In this document: positions 33,919 to 46,967 of the stretch, in pieces | Layout: each line of letters starts with the position of its first letter | Numbering within the stretch: position 1 is the stretch's first letter | From: Parasponia andersonii | Taxonomy: Eukaryota; Streptophyta; Magnoliopsida; Rosales; Cannabaceae | NCBI GenBank assembly: GCA_002914805.1 | Contig: JXTB01000017.1 | Coordinates: forward strand, 36,289 to 100,288 | Direction of reading: 5' to 3' | DNA: 64,000 bases | Translations under genes and position numbers: made by a program | The notes under the pieces: model-generated | Databases searched by the model: none | Told to the model about the DNA's origin: nothing | What the model saw: only the letters and a program-made list of their open reading frames with translations

Positions 33919-35952
33919 ATGATGAAGGGTATTAATGTCCTTCTCACACTTACCATATTTGCTTTGGCAACTTTCATTTCCTCGGCCTATGATACAAGCC
34001 CTCTCCAAGACTTCTGCGTAGCAATAGATGACCCGAAGAAGGCTTGTATGGATTTGTTTTTCAAACTTATATAATTAACTATATAAAATATGTTGAATAA
34101 CATTTCTATGTTATATACTGAATGTTGCATTAATTAAGCAGGTCTTGGTCCATTTTTCTTTCTCCAAATTTACGTTCATCCCTTGTTTTTTTTTTTTTTT
34201 TTGCTTCAATAGAAATAAATGATTATATTGTCTTTGGAGGACATTTTTGGACTCTTAAGTGTACTTTAGTATGTGCCCTCATCTTTTTTTTTTTTCTCTC
34301 CTTTTTTTTTTCTTTAAGGGAACATATTTGCCCTCATCTTTTAGCGTTGACAGTAGGAATCCATTTTGAATTCCAATTTTGCCTTCGTGCATTATTTTCT
34401 TCTTCTTTTTTTTTCCTCACTTCGATTGAAATAAACTATTTTATGTTCTTAGATGAGCATTCCTAAGCTCCAGTTTGTTATTTTATGTGCGCCCTACTAT
34501 TTATTAGTGTAATCAACAAATGTTAAGATATTACCTTTGCCCTTTTTTCTTTAATTTTTTTTTTAATTTTACCCAAGTATTTAATAGTGTAATAAATAAA
34601 TGCTGTAATCAATTTTTTTTTAACAATTTTTGGAGTCCAATTGATTTTTGGTGTGTGCCCTTATTTTTATATGTGTCTATATATTATAGTTCAAGAGTAC
34701 ATTGGTATTTTTTATTTTATGCTAAACAGAAAACAAATGCATTGTTGGTTAATTTCTCCAATTATGTCGATGGTTTTTGCGGCGGTAGTCACTTTTAAGT
34801 TTTTGGTGATGCTGGACTGTTTGTACTGAAGGATGTATTGGTAAAACTATCTTGTAAATTCCAACCAAATCCCAATGCTGTCTATTGAAAGAAATGCTAG
34901 ATTCAAACAAAACAATTTGGACAGTTTTAGTTATTCCGCCCACATTAATTTGATGATTCTCCTATCCCGCCTAGCAAACATAACAAGGGAATTAGAATCC
35001 TCCCCGTCCCCTTCCTCTTCACGTTCCTTATAAAATCTTGACAAAATTTAAATACTCTTTTTTTAAAAGGAAAATTTAAATAATCTTATTCTCACATTTA
35101 ATGAAATTATTTAAGCCAGTACGTTTTATATATATGTACACGTCTATGACTTCTTTGATTTTATGTTTTTAAGCCAAATTAATTCAAGGAAGAAATATAT
35201 ATAAGAAATCTTAACTAGGTTTGGTGCCTCCTCCTTACTGATCAACAACTCGAAAATCGATAAATAAAATTAAGAATAAATAATAAATAATAGGTTTACG
35301 AAGTCAACAACAAATTAAAATCTAGACCGGTATGCACAAAGTCATATCAAGTCATATANTATATATCTAGGACTTTTATAATAAAATGTTTCTTCCAAAC
35401 GCAGTGTTTGTGAATGGGAAGTTTTGCAAGAATCCAAAGCTTGTGGATGCAGACGATTTTTTCGCTTCAGGGTTCAACAGTCCCGGAAACACTAATAATC
35501 CATTTGGGTCCAATGTGGAAGTTGTGGACGTGAACAAAATTCCTGGACTCAACACTCTTGGCTTATCATTGGTTCGCATTGACTATGCTCCTAATGGCCT
35601 AAACCCACCTCACGCTCACCCCCGCGGCTCCGAAATCCTAGCCGTCGCCGCGGGATCTCTTCTTGTCAGTTTCGTGTCATCGAACAACCAGGTCGACGGA
35701 GGAAACCGTCTCTTTACTAAGGTTCTAAACCAGGGAGATGTGTTTGTGTTCCCAATTGGTTTGATTCACTTCGAGCTCAATGTAGGACGCACCCCAGCAG
35801 TTGCATTTTCTGTTCTCAATAGCCAAAACCCTGGAATTACTACCATTGCTAACGCAATCTTTGGATCCGACCCTCCAATTAATGCCGATATCCTTGCCAG
35901 GGCCTTCAAATTGGACAAGAAGATCGTCGAAAATCTTCAAAGGAAGTTCTGA
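33919..35952 (+). CDS. Germin-like protein, subfamily 1 (GLP-A2)
   Basis: Two exons, 33919-34045 and 35405-35952, joined across a 1359-bp intron, the longest in the array; predicted 224 aa. The start is the first of two adjacent ATGs (MMKGINVLL); the second aligns with the starts of the other GLPs. Signal peptide about residues 1-23 (FISSA). Cys33 and Cys50 form the conserved pair. Mn ligands are His112, His114, Glu119 ([11 protein letters not shown]) and His164. It has NQGD where A1 and B3 have NKGD, and lacks the GSNVTT glycosylation site (GSNVEV). The intron carries an N at 35359 and T-rich stretches, about 45 bp from the acceptor, so splice context there should be read with care. Predicted apoplastic cupin as for GLP-A1. 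Confidence 0.9.
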
Positions 35953-37984
35953 TCTTAGAATTGTTAATCAGTTATAATTAGAACCGAACACTTGTGTGTA
36001 AAACACTACATGAGAGGATCACTGATCATAGTCAACTGTGTTCTATTTCAATCTTAATAACGTCACTTTGCAAAGTTTAGCGTTTAAGATAAATAAAATT
36101 AATGGTCATGTGATCATGTAACTTTAATTTTCTATTATGAAATAAGTACGTTTGTTGTTCCTAGGGCCATCTCAACACAAATGGAGGCCTTAGGCGAAAT
36201 TTGTAAAGAGGCTTTTCAAAAACTAGTTTCAATTGTTCTTTTAAAAAGATAGTGAAAAAAAAAAATAGTATTAGTCTTTTAATTCAAAATGTTTCTATTT
36301 TTTTTTAGATGCAAAATTATTGTGTTTAGACTAAAAAGAAAAATATTTTGTTAAATTTTTATACTTAAAATTGGCTAATATAGCATGTTTCATCAATGAT
36401 ATATATTTGCTTCATCATCTCATAATGCATTTAAAATTGGCTGTTAAAATATAATTTTTTTGGAAGAAAAAAATAGACTACAAACTTATATTTTTAAAAT
36501 ATTCAATCAGCTTTTTTTGTTTAGATTAATTTATTGTATCTTATTTATGTATTCAATAGACATAGTTATTAGTATAATCAAACATATTACAAAGAAACAC
36601 CCTAAAATTAGGATGTGTAATCTTAGAATAATAACAAAATTTTAAAAAAAAATTGCTGAAATTTCAAAAAATAAAGAAGATCAGGTACAGTAGAATATGA
36701 AATTAGTAAGGATATAGATGCAACATTCTTTAGTAGAACTTAAGCGATCAAATATGGCACCAGTTAAGAGTGAGTTTTAGTAAGTATCGAAGGAAAGTAG
36801 AAACATGAATGTTGAATAATATGTTCTAGTATTTTTATTTTTATGATTATTTTTTTCTAATAATGCAATAGATTATTGAAATAACAAAAAATACAATGTA
36901 ATTTTTTGCTTATTAATAAGAATATATGTAAAAATATTGCTAATTTTATGGAATTTTTATTAAAACTAAATCAAATATTTATTTAATCAAAAAATATTGC
37001 TATATCTTTAAGAGTATTACTTTTGAGATTTTATCTATATTAACCTAACATATAAATTTTGAATTAAATATAGACTTAAGATGTATTATTTCTGAAGTAT
37101 AATTTAATCATCCATAAATTATAAATTAAGCCTAAAAGGAGAAATAAAATATGTAAAACCCATAATTAGGGACCCTTTACTGATGGAGCCCTTGACCATT
37201 GCTTAAGTGGCTTACCCATTTAGCCGACTCTACTGTTCCGGTTCATGCATTAGGTTATGTTATATACATGCATGTTCTATAAATATTGAATAAAACTAGA
37301 GTTCCCTATTCCCTTTTTTTTTTGGTCCATATATGTAACCCAATACATTGATGATAAAAAAAAATAATAAAATGTATTTGGCAATTGGACATGCATTATT
37401 AATGTGTATATATAGAGAGACTAAAAGATTGGTTCTTAATTAATCATTTACTTTCAAATTTATCCAACATAAAAGTAAACAGAAAATTACCTTCGATTAC
37501 CCTGCCAAGCTATGAAACCTCGCTTGAAAATTATCCCAAATGGCCAATTTCCTTTCCAAACTTTAAAGGTTATTTAAGCAGATGCTTATAACCAAACCAG
37601 ATCAGGACCTCGTGTATACGTGCTAGAGCTTCCAATTCAAACATTCCGAAGCTTTTCTTTGTAACTGCTGAAGACTAGTCTTAGCTTTAATTCAATTTAC
37701 TATCAGGCTAGGTTTTACAATTAATTAATGCGACAATATTATATAATATTTTATTACTTCTGTTTGGATGATCAGAAGTACATGGGAGGATCTGTTGTCT
37801 CCTAATGTTATCTCATCTTCTTAAAGGCCGACAACAGCAAATAAAATAAAATAAAAACTAAATCAATAATTAGTTTATAACCTTTTTCACAAGAGTAATT
37901 ATTACCGATTCGGGAGCATTTAACTGGATGACATTTAAGGGCAGTAGATCTCATCACTTCGGATGACCATCTCTGACAAGTGCC
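35953..37984. other. 3' flank of GLP-A2 and degraded repeat
   Basis: AGATAAATAAAATT near 36088 may be the polyadenylation region. CATCTCAACACAAATGGAGG (36170) and ATTGCTTAAGTGGCTTACCC (37197) resemble the edges of old hAT-type repeats common in plants, but I could not pair them firmly. No gene seen. Confidence 0.5.
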
Positions 37985-38840
37985 AAAATCAATTAAATAT
38001 ATATTATATTTTCCTTTTTTTAATATTAGCTAGAATGCGATACGGCCATTGACTTATACGTCAAATAGACGGTCACGTTTGATACGTTGGGTTGTATTAT
38101 CTTGTATTATGACTTATTTTGTTACGTTGTATTATGTTGTATTATTCTATTATATTATTGTGTGTATTTCTGTATTATATTAAGATGATGCACTAAAATT
38201 AATTTTTGAAAAATACTATTTTAAAATAATTAGAAAAATATTACTTTTAAAAAATATTTGGAAAAGTACCACTTTAAAATTACCACTTTTCAAATATTAT
38301 TTTTTAAAATACCCATTCTAGAAAAGTATTTAGAAAATACTACTTTAAGAAATTATTTAGAAAACTACCACTTTTAAAAGAGCTAGGGTGACGTGAGAGA
38401 AAGAAATGAAAGAAAAATTAAGAATAGAGAAATTAAGGAAAGAGAAAGTAATAGAAGAAAAATTAAGGATAAAGAGTATCATATAATACTATGTTATAAG
38501 ACAGTGTAATAATACGGATATTTTTTTATATTAAATAATATTCTTTGTATTATGTTAAATTTTAATGTCATATTAATTAGTATAATACAAAATCATAACT
38601 AAATATAATATTATATTTATTTAATACAATACACACTCCTCGTATGATGTACCAAACATGAACTATATGATTACTTGAGTAAAATATACCATTCGGAGAA
38701 TAAGACAAGTATAAAAATCAATCAAATATATATTATATTTTCCTTTCTTTAATATTAGCTAGTATGCGAAACGACCATTGACTTATGCAACATATATATG
38801 ATTAGTTGAGTAAAATATACCATTTGGAGAAGAATACAAT
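37985..38840. repeat. ~130-140-bp tandem duplication, first copy split by a MITE
   Basis: AAAATCAAT[T/C]AAATATATATTA begins at about 37985 and again at 38714, and the shared unit continues through ATTAGCTAG, CGACCATTGACTTAT and TGAGTAAAATATACCATT. In the first copy the unit is interrupted at about 38073-38661; in the second it is continuous. Confidence 0.78.
38073..38661. mobile_element. MITE (about 590 bp, hAT-like ends) with an empty sister site
   Basis: TCACGTTTGATAC at 38073 pairs with GTACCAAACATGA at 38649-38661 as terminal inverted repeats, with more inverted similarity inside (TGTATTATNNT against AATACAATACA). There is no coding capacity. The uninterrupted second tandem copy and the homologous block-1 site near 18230-18280 show the ancestral empty sequence. 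Confidence 0.68.
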
Positions 38841-41554
38841 GAAGAAGTCGTCCGAAAAAAGAAAATAAAAATAATAAGTTTGTTATAAGGCAGATAGGAG
38901 ATAATGACAATAAATACTATGATTTGGGATCGGGTAGCATTTTGTACATCCACTTATTTCATCTCCCTATATTCAGACATATTTTATACAATCTGTACAA
39001 ACGAGAGTAGGTTTGTTCAAAGGTTGGTGAAAAACAAGTACGATGATTCGTGGGTTTAATTAGTATATTCAGTGGATCTGGATCAGTGAGGAAGTTCCTT
39101 ATTCTGCTTTCCCCACATTTATATAACTTACCAGAAATAATAAATCCAACTAACCTGATAGAATTAATTATGGATCACTGATATTTACTTTTAGCTATTT
39201 TTTTTTCCTTATATATTTCAATTATATCTTGTCACGACTCAAATCTTGGGGTAGTGGCAGAAGGTGAATTTCACTAGAATTGGAAATTCTTTAAGTTTTT
39301 TTTAAAAAAAACAGCACGATAAATAAAAATATTTAGAATTCTAACCAATGAACCTATCCCACAGTTCATAGTCACCAATAAACACAGACTGAAAAATTAT
39401 TAGAAAAACTAAATTTTAAATAGTTCACTGAGCATTATCATTCACACCTCAACATCAAGCTAGTATACCATATATAGTTTACAGATATATTCAAAATAAC
39501 ACACTTAATTTGAATGCTTACATAATCCATTTATTTAACAAGACTTAAACACAAGTCTTAAATTCACACTCCTAGTATTACCAAATCACAAACTACAAGT
39601 AAAAGATAGTTTTCTATCCTGCTTGTTGATCGTCAATGTTACACTTGACACCACCTGTAGAAAAAGTAGGGAGGGTGAGCATAAATACCCAGTAGGTTAC
39701 CCAATTTCCCTTTTTGGGAAAGTCTTTTAATAATTCTCAAAACACCTGCATAGTTAATAGTACTGAAAAGTATTTCTATAAATATTAAGGATTTAAATCA
39801 TTTACAGAAAACCATGCTAAAAACCAAAACCAAATATCCAAGTCAAAACATATAAAAATCTTAATAAAATAAGCATAATGCACATCACATGAGTTCTCAT
39901 CCTCTCATCACGACTAGAACAACTTATACTGTAAAAACCCGGATTTTGGGAGGATAATTTGGACAATTTACCAATTCTCCAGATAAAATATTGGGAGGAT
40001 TAATTTGTAAAAATTTTGTGCAGAAGAACTAAATTGTAATTTTTAGGGGACTAGATTGATAGAGATTTGAAATTTTGGGACTTATGTGTAACTTTTAAAA
40101 AATTACACAACCCATTCAAAACAGGCCACGTAGCATGTTCACTCATTTCTCTTCTCTCTCTTCTTCCTCGATTTCTCTCTCTTCTCTCTGCGTTTTTCAG
40201 TCGCCGATGCCCGACCGCTGTAGGGAGTGTTTCGGCCACTGTCCACCCGCGCCACTGACTGGCGAAGGATCGTCATGCCGTACCAAAGTTCCGCCGCCAC
40301 TCGCCAGCCGCCGCCGACGTCTGCATCGCCGGAAATCTCCAAAGAGGCCGAATCGGTTTTTTCGTCACCAGCGACGATTCCGGCTGCTATTCGACCTCCA
40401 ACCGATCCCGTTGGATTCGTCTCGTCTCAAGGATTATCAAGGTATATATATCTCAACCCCATTTTGTCTAGATTGAAAGTTGTCATTTTTGGGTATTTCG
40501 AGTTATGGTTGTTGTTTCTTATCCAGCCGTTGGATTGTGTTTTTGAGTTCATTTTTGGAATGTACTCGGAAAATGGAGAAATTTGATATATATATATATA
40601 TACATATATATTGTGTGGTTTGGTGATCGGTACGAAAATCGAGATCGGACGATCGAGATTTACCTCGTTTTGCATGCCACCGGCCCGGACCCGAATTAAA
40701 CAAGTTATATGTCTAACCTAGCTATTTTGGGTGCTAGGAATTCAGCGAAGAAGTCCGTTTGTAGAATTAAAGCTCCGGTGAGGAGTTGACTTTTCGCAAG
40801 AGAACTATCAAGGGCTTGGAATTAGTTCCCGACCCTTTGAGCGATCGTCAATGACATCTTGAGGACTCAATAGCGTGGTATCGCTATTCCGATGAGGTAT
40901 CGCTATTCCGGTGAGGTAGGGGTTTAGTTACTTTCATTTTATACCGTTTTTGAGTTAAAACTTATTTTCTGCAGCATATAAGAACAAGTGTGTTTTTAAT
41001 AATTTGAATTATATGTGATAGAATCTGGTTGTACGATATATACTGTACTGCTCTGGGAATTTGCTATATGCAGGTTATTTTTGGTATATCAAAAATAGGA
41101 CCGTTATGCTGCCGTTTTTCTATAAAACCCTATTATGCATGTTTTACTGAAAACCAGAGTACAATAGTTTTTACACTTCAATTCTGTATTGCACGTGTCA
41201 TAGGATCATACATGAGCACCGTGTTAGTATCGTGGGTTTTACAGTGTGGCGTTGCGTGCCCCACCGTCGGTGAAAGTCCCTAAACTCGCGCGGGGTTTGT
41301 TCTTCTGATTACCTCCCCATTTGACAGGCGTAGGCAATTCAGTTGCCCCTCCAAGTTTGGTAGGCGACACACGGGTGCCCCCTCCGAGTATGGGTTTAGG
41401 TGTCAAGCAGGCTGTTAAGCATACTTAGTGCCATCATCCTGGGTTTCCACAGATGAGAGGATGAGAGCTCATGGGTATGGGTTGATTTGTGTCATGTGCA
41501 TATGGATTGATGGTTTTGATTACATTGTTTTATATATATGGGCTCCCGGTTTGG

Positions 41555-41609
<55 letters not shown>

Positions 41610-42051
41610 ATGTTTTGGATTTGAACTAACCATGCAGGAGTTTTCCATCACTGAACTATTTTTCTTCGAGGTAACTATTTTCCTACTGGGCATTGTATGC
41701 TCACCCCCCCCTTCTTCCCTTTCTCAGGTGGTGTTCAATGCGATCTTAGTAATCAGGAGGAGTAAGAGGCCATTTTGACTGTAGTTCATTTCTTGGCAAT
41801 GCTAGAAGTCTACTGTTGTGGTGTTTAGGATTTTGTATTAGCATTGAACCAAGATTACTACTTTCTATTTTGTCTGTAAACTTATGTATACCATTTTGGG
41901 ATTTAACTTGTTATTATACATGATGATGATGCTTGGACTTATATTTGATTTTTCCAGTTTTCAATTATTATTCGGTCTATGTTTAATGGTATATACAAAC
42001 TGTGGGAGAGGTTAACAGGATGAAATTTCAAATACTTTATCAAAATGGACT

Positions 42052-42850
42052 GTTGACTCCTGAACTTTGCAACTCGGGACTTCTCACTTGTACCTGGGTC
42101 AAGGGCAACACTTGCCAACTCAATGAACTCAATCAGATACTCATTCACCGTTCTGTTATTTTGGACCAAAGTCTCAAACTGATTTATAATCTCATCCTGT
42201 TAATCCTCATTGGCATACTGAGCCCTGAAAATCCGCTCAAAGCCTTCCAAAGTAAGACCCACAACATCCTGCGTCCGCTCCACAGTCTCCCACCAACAAA
42301 TGGCTCTCCCAGACAGACGGGTAACAACAAAGATTGCCCAAAACTCTACCGGAGCACTAAAGGACTGAAAATTCCTCTCCATCTCACGCAACCAAGCAAT
42401 TGCCGTGACAGGATCTGGTCTCCCGTCAAACTGCCCTGGCTAGAGGCGCATGAATCACTGGAGGTAATCTGACTGATCCAACTGATATGCCCTCGAAGTT
42501 GGAGGCTGATAGTCTGGATTGCTCATCTGGGCAAATTCCTTCTGCATTACCTCGATCAGATGAGAGAAATCTGGACATTGAGGAGGTTCAGCACCTGGCT
42601 GGTGCCTCGGAACTCTTCTAGGAGGCATCCTTACAAGTCTGAAACAATATGCCAAGCTTTTAGTAAGATAATGACACATGCTTGTCATAAAATAACTTCA
42701 GTCTAATGTAATGGCGATACGTCCGAGCTATTAAACTTAAAGCTCTGATACCGAAAATTTCTGTCACGACCCAAAATCCGAGCTAGTGGCAGAAGGGGAA
42801 TTTCACAAAGATGGGAAATTCCATGATTTATTTGAAAAGTGTCTAAAAAG
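42052..42850 (-). pseudogene. Inverted block: gag N-terminus, PBS and LTR tail
   Basis: On the minus strand this contains the LTR tail (ends at 42762), PBS TATCAGAGC (42742-42750, with one mutated terminal base), the gag start MPPRRVPRHQPGAEPP (about 42625) and gag sequence through CWWETVERTQDVVGLTLEGF to SVALDPGTSEKSR. It stops at the gag point where the plus-strand gag at about 42855 resumes, which shows that the two were once contiguous. Confidence 0.85.
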
Positions 42851-43886
42851 TTTTTTGAACCAGAACATTTTCAACAGGATTGGCACTCAGACTTTCCATA
42901 CTATTCCTGAGATTGTAGTAGCTGCCCAGCGGGCAGAGGCCATCGAAGAAAGTTTGGATTCCAGGAGGAACCAACGGAGAGGTAATGACAGGAAAGCCAC
43001 CAGAAGGAACCAAGGGCAGTGGTCAGCCCAGGGTACTCCGAACAGTGGGAGCTCGAACAGTAGTGGCTCTTCAAAGGGTGGTAGAGGTAGTCCTTATGGA
43101 GGATGTTTCGTTTGTGGCCAGCCGGGTCACCGAAAGAAAGAGTGTCCTACTCGCCTGCAGAAATCTCCTCTTTCTCAACCGCAGGGGAGCCAGTCAAATT
43201 CTGTTCCTTATCAGAACACTCAGGCAAGGCCGCAACAGTCACAGGGTGCTTCGCAGACTTTTACTTCCCCTTAGCCTTATCAGCATCAGTACCGCCCTCA
43301 GAGTTACACTCAGAACTATCAGGCTCCTCAGGCCTCAGGGAGTCAGAGTGGGTGCGATTATGGCAGTAGTGGTCTAGGATCTAGCAGTAGCCAACCTGGT
43401 CAGGGGAGAGGTAACAAAGGAAAAAGAAAGGTGACTGGCCAAGCCTATGCTTTTACTGGAGCCGACGACACTTAGGATCGCACCGGTCGAGGTGTTGTTG
43501 ACGGTATAACCCTTATTTCACTCTCTTGCGCACATGTTTTATTTGATATTGGTGCATTCCATTCATTCATATCCTTGTTGTTTGCTTAACTGTTGGGGTT
43601 GGAATTTTTTGATTTGGATTATGTATTGATGTTGGGTACACCTATGGGAGGAGTAGCCGATGTGTCTAGTATGTGTAAGTCTTATCGGGTTGTGATTGGT
43701 GATAGGAAGTTGCTTGCTGATTTGATTGTGTTACCAATAAGATAGTATGACGTAATACTCGGTATAGATTGGTTGTCGAAATATTGAGCCATTGTGAATT
43801 GTCACACAAAGCGGGTGACTTTTTTTCCTAGTGATAGATATCCCATTGTCTATCAAGCTAGAATGAGTCCGTTGGAGCCTATGGGA
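42851..43886 (+). pseudogene. Gypsy gag C-terminal half and protease start, plus strand
   Basis: Reads NIFNRIGTQTFHTIPEIVVA, then an Arg/Ser/Gly-rich region, then the CCHC zinc knuckle CFVCGQPGHRKKEC (about 43107-43148), then a Gln-rich segment. A TAG at about 43272 ends the frame. Protease remnants follow with the active site altered (VLFDIGAFHSF where the family has VLFDTGASHSF) and DVILGIDWLSKY near 43750. Coding similarity ends at about 43886, where it joins the LTR tail, so pol is deleted. Confidence 0.85.
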
Positions 43887-45232
43887 ATTTTTAGACACTT
43901 TTCAAATAAATCATGAAATTTCCCATCTTTGTGAAATTCCCCTTCTGCCACTGGCCCGAGTTTTGGGTCGTGACATATACTATATGTATTAAGTGCTCCC
44001 TGCATGACATCTATCTCTGGAAACCGGAGGGACACCCATGTGTCTAATTCTACTGAATTGGAGGGGTACCGAATGCCTACGCCCACCGAACGGAGATAAT
44101 TAGAAAACAAACCCCGCGCGGGTTTACGGGCTCTCATCGAAGACGGGTGTACTAGTCCACCTACTACAATACTGTGATGCCTAAGACGACTCTCATGCAT
44201 GATCATATGAAATGTACAATACATGGAGTCTCAAACAATCAAGCAGTGGTTTAACATTCTAGACATGCTCTGATTTTTAATTAAAAATCCATTTTGTACT
44301 TAAAAATCCAAAAGTACAATTTCTATAGTTTTACCATATCCCAAATATAAAAATTTGTACAAAATCATATGTAAAAATATCTAGAGCAGTCTACAATGTT
44401 TCACAAATTCATAGTTCATTAAAATAACTATTCAAATAATTCAATTTAATAAAATCACGAAATTTCATTTTCAGAATAAATTCCAATTTTAATGAAAATA
44501 ATATAAAACAAGGAAATTGAATCCCCTACCTTGAGATAGTAGTTATGTTGAGTTAACGACGCTCGAAATATCCTCAATTGATCACCTGATTGTTCAAACA
44601 GTCGTTTTCAAATCTCTTCACGTTCACTTGAAAAATTGACTTTTCAAACGGAGTCTCGGATTGAGAAACAGAGGTCATCGGTGAATTCAGAACACCCAAA
44701 AATGTTGGGTTAGAAATAAAATTCGTCGAAAATAGGTCACAGTGCGAAACTGGCAGTGGTACGCAAAACGGTGCAAATCACGAGCTATTTTCTCGATTTT
44801 CGTGCCACTTCAGAAAATAATAGTATTTTATATCAAAATTCATGTCCTGACCTCACTGAGTCCAAATTCGAAGTCAGTTTTCAGCTTCGAGGTCCCGAAC
44901 ATTAAATGAGCTCAAAATCCAAAAAATATTAAAATACCACATTTGGAAAATAATTAGAAAAATACCACATTTTTATTTCAATAATTAACGATCTTCCGGT
45001 TACCGTTTTAACACTTCAAAATCATGAAATTTCATGTTTCAAACTCCTCTTTCACGTGGTAAAACTTTCTCGGGATAAATAATTCAATTCCGAAATAATT
45101 ACGAAAATACCACAAAATTTTAATATTATAAATAAAATTGCTACAACAGTCAACTTCTTACCGGAGCCGAGTTAGAGGCCGAGAGTAGTCGGAAATGAAA
45201 GATGGAGTTGAGATGAGTTGAACGGTGCGGGA

Positions 45233-46967
45233 TATTGAGAAATTAAAGCTTCAATCTTACTCACTCTTATTTTGAAAATAACAAACATTTGATTTAGTAC
45301 TAATGATTTAACTTGAGTATGTAGTGAAATAGTATTAAAGTTCTATCTCAAGTTAATCAAGGAATCAAGCTTGAAGATGGATGCATATGGACATATTAGA
45401 ATCAAACTTGAAGATGAACAATCAAGATACAAGATCGTATCTAGATAGGGTATATTCATACGTAGTCTTGTATTTGACTTAGTTCATTGTACATAAATTC
45501 TCTTTGCATTGGCTCATAGTTTTCAAAAGAGTTTTTAAACTTTCTTAAGCTTAAAATAGTTATTTTATCATAGAAGTTTGAAAATATAATATAATGATCT
45601 CTTTGAATGGGAAAATATTCTTTATAACATGATTTCTTAAGGTTAAACAAGTTGCAAATATATTTGAAATCATGATTATTTGAAATAGGCTAAAAGAAGA
45701 TTTTCTATTTGCAAACAAGAATGTGTTTTAGGATGAACACTTTCTAAATTATTGTTAAATATCTTTGTGAAACTAAAACAAGTTTGCAATAGTTAAAATA
45801 TTCTTTTCAAATTGATTTCTAATATTTTTAAAGTGTTAAAATAAATTTAGAAGTTAGTTTTTGAAAAACGCCAAAAACTGTTAAAATCTGAAAAATGCCA
45901 AAATCCTGTCAAAATCTAAAATATGACCAGAATATGATTTTGGTCGACCAACAGTGATTTTGGTCGACCAAAGTTGGTCGACCACTTTTTAGGCCAGTGG
46001 CCAGAAATGACCGTTGAAGCTGAACTGATGTGTCAAACTCCAACGGCTATATTTTTGGTCGACCAGATTTAATTTTGATCTACCAAATATTTGGCAGAAA
46101 GCTAATAACGGCTATAAACGGCTAGTTTTCTTGGATATCTATATATAGAGCTTCATTTGATGACATTTAATGCAAGAGTATGAACTTAAATTGATATTCA
46201 TCTACTCTCAAAGTGTCTTAGCCTATTTTCACATCAATTACACTTTCAAATCATATTGAGCCAATCTTAGAGCATTCATAATGCATTATTCTCAAATCTC
46301 CTAAGTCAAAATTGTATTAATTACTTCGTGAGGAGAATTTGTGAGTGAGTGTTCACTCTTGTTTATTGAATAACCATTGACTGTGAGGTGAGGTTGCCAC
46401 CGGATTCATAAATAACCCGATTTAGGTGAGGTTAACATCGGAGTCATAAACAACCCGTGAGTTGGTGAGATTGACACTATTGTCTAAATAATCCGTATAG
46501 GTGAGGTTGTCATCAGAGTCAAAACAATCCGAGGTTACCTGTGATAGAGCCGGAGTCAAGACTATTGTAAAGGATAGGGTGTGCCTAAGAAGAATTCACT
46601 CTATTTATAAAAGAGTCGGTCAAGCCCATAATCTTGATCCGATAGTGGAAAGCTCAAAGCAAGTTGCCGAGGGCCGGGGACTTAGGCAAACCGTCGTGTT
46701 TGTCCAACCTCGTAAAAACTGAGTTTGTACTTTCTCTATCTCTATACTCTTTACTTTATTGCAAGCTATTTAATTGAGTGTTTAATATTTAGTGTGCTTA
46801 ATATACTTGTTGTTATTGCTTTATGTTTGACATTATTGTTGATTTAGTTAAAAAATTTTAAAATAGTAGTCTATGGTTTTGAATAGTTGAAAAGTTTGTT
46901 AAAACGTTTTAAAACTCAATTCACCCCCCCTCTTGGATTATCAGTCTTAGGCTAACAATAGCTAACA
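45233..46967 (+). mobile_element. Probable solo copia-type LTR (1735 bp), TSD CGGGA
   Basis: Interrupts the outer solo LTR and is flanked by CGGGA at 45228-45232 and 46968-46972. It begins TATTGAGAAATTAAAGC, plausibly a TGTTGAG start with one mutation, and ends TAGCTAACA. It contains several GGTCGACC palindromes (about 45950-46070), GTGAGGTT...CCCG repeats (46388-46520) and AATTCACCCCCCCTCTTGG near the end. There are no domains or PBS. Superfamily assignment is inference from general appearance. Confidence 0.65.

Larger units (their letters stand above)
39930..43975 (+). mobile_element. Rearranged gypsy element nested in the solo LTR (TSD TATAC)
   Basis: Starts TGTAAAAACCC and ends GGGTCGTGACA, with TATAC on both flanks (39925-39929, 43976-43980). 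It contains a 5' LTR (39930-about 42051), an inverted block (about 42052-42850) holding the LTR tail, PBS and gag N-terminus, then plus-strand gag and protease (to about 43886), then only the last 89 bp of the 3' LTR. RT, RNase H and integrase are missing. It belongs to the same family as element 2 (4367-11152). Confidence 0.88.

Noticed and set aside
35340-35404. N at 35359 as another duplicated contig overlap
   Set aside because: No direct repeat flanks it; it sits in a TA-rich stretch of the GLP-A2 intron where base-calling ambiguity is enough.
40051-40703. Overlapping open frames on both strands, Arg/Pro/Ser-rich
   Set aside because: They fall in the GC-rich part of the LTR starting at 39930 and have counterparts at the same LTR position elsewhere (about 10500-11000).
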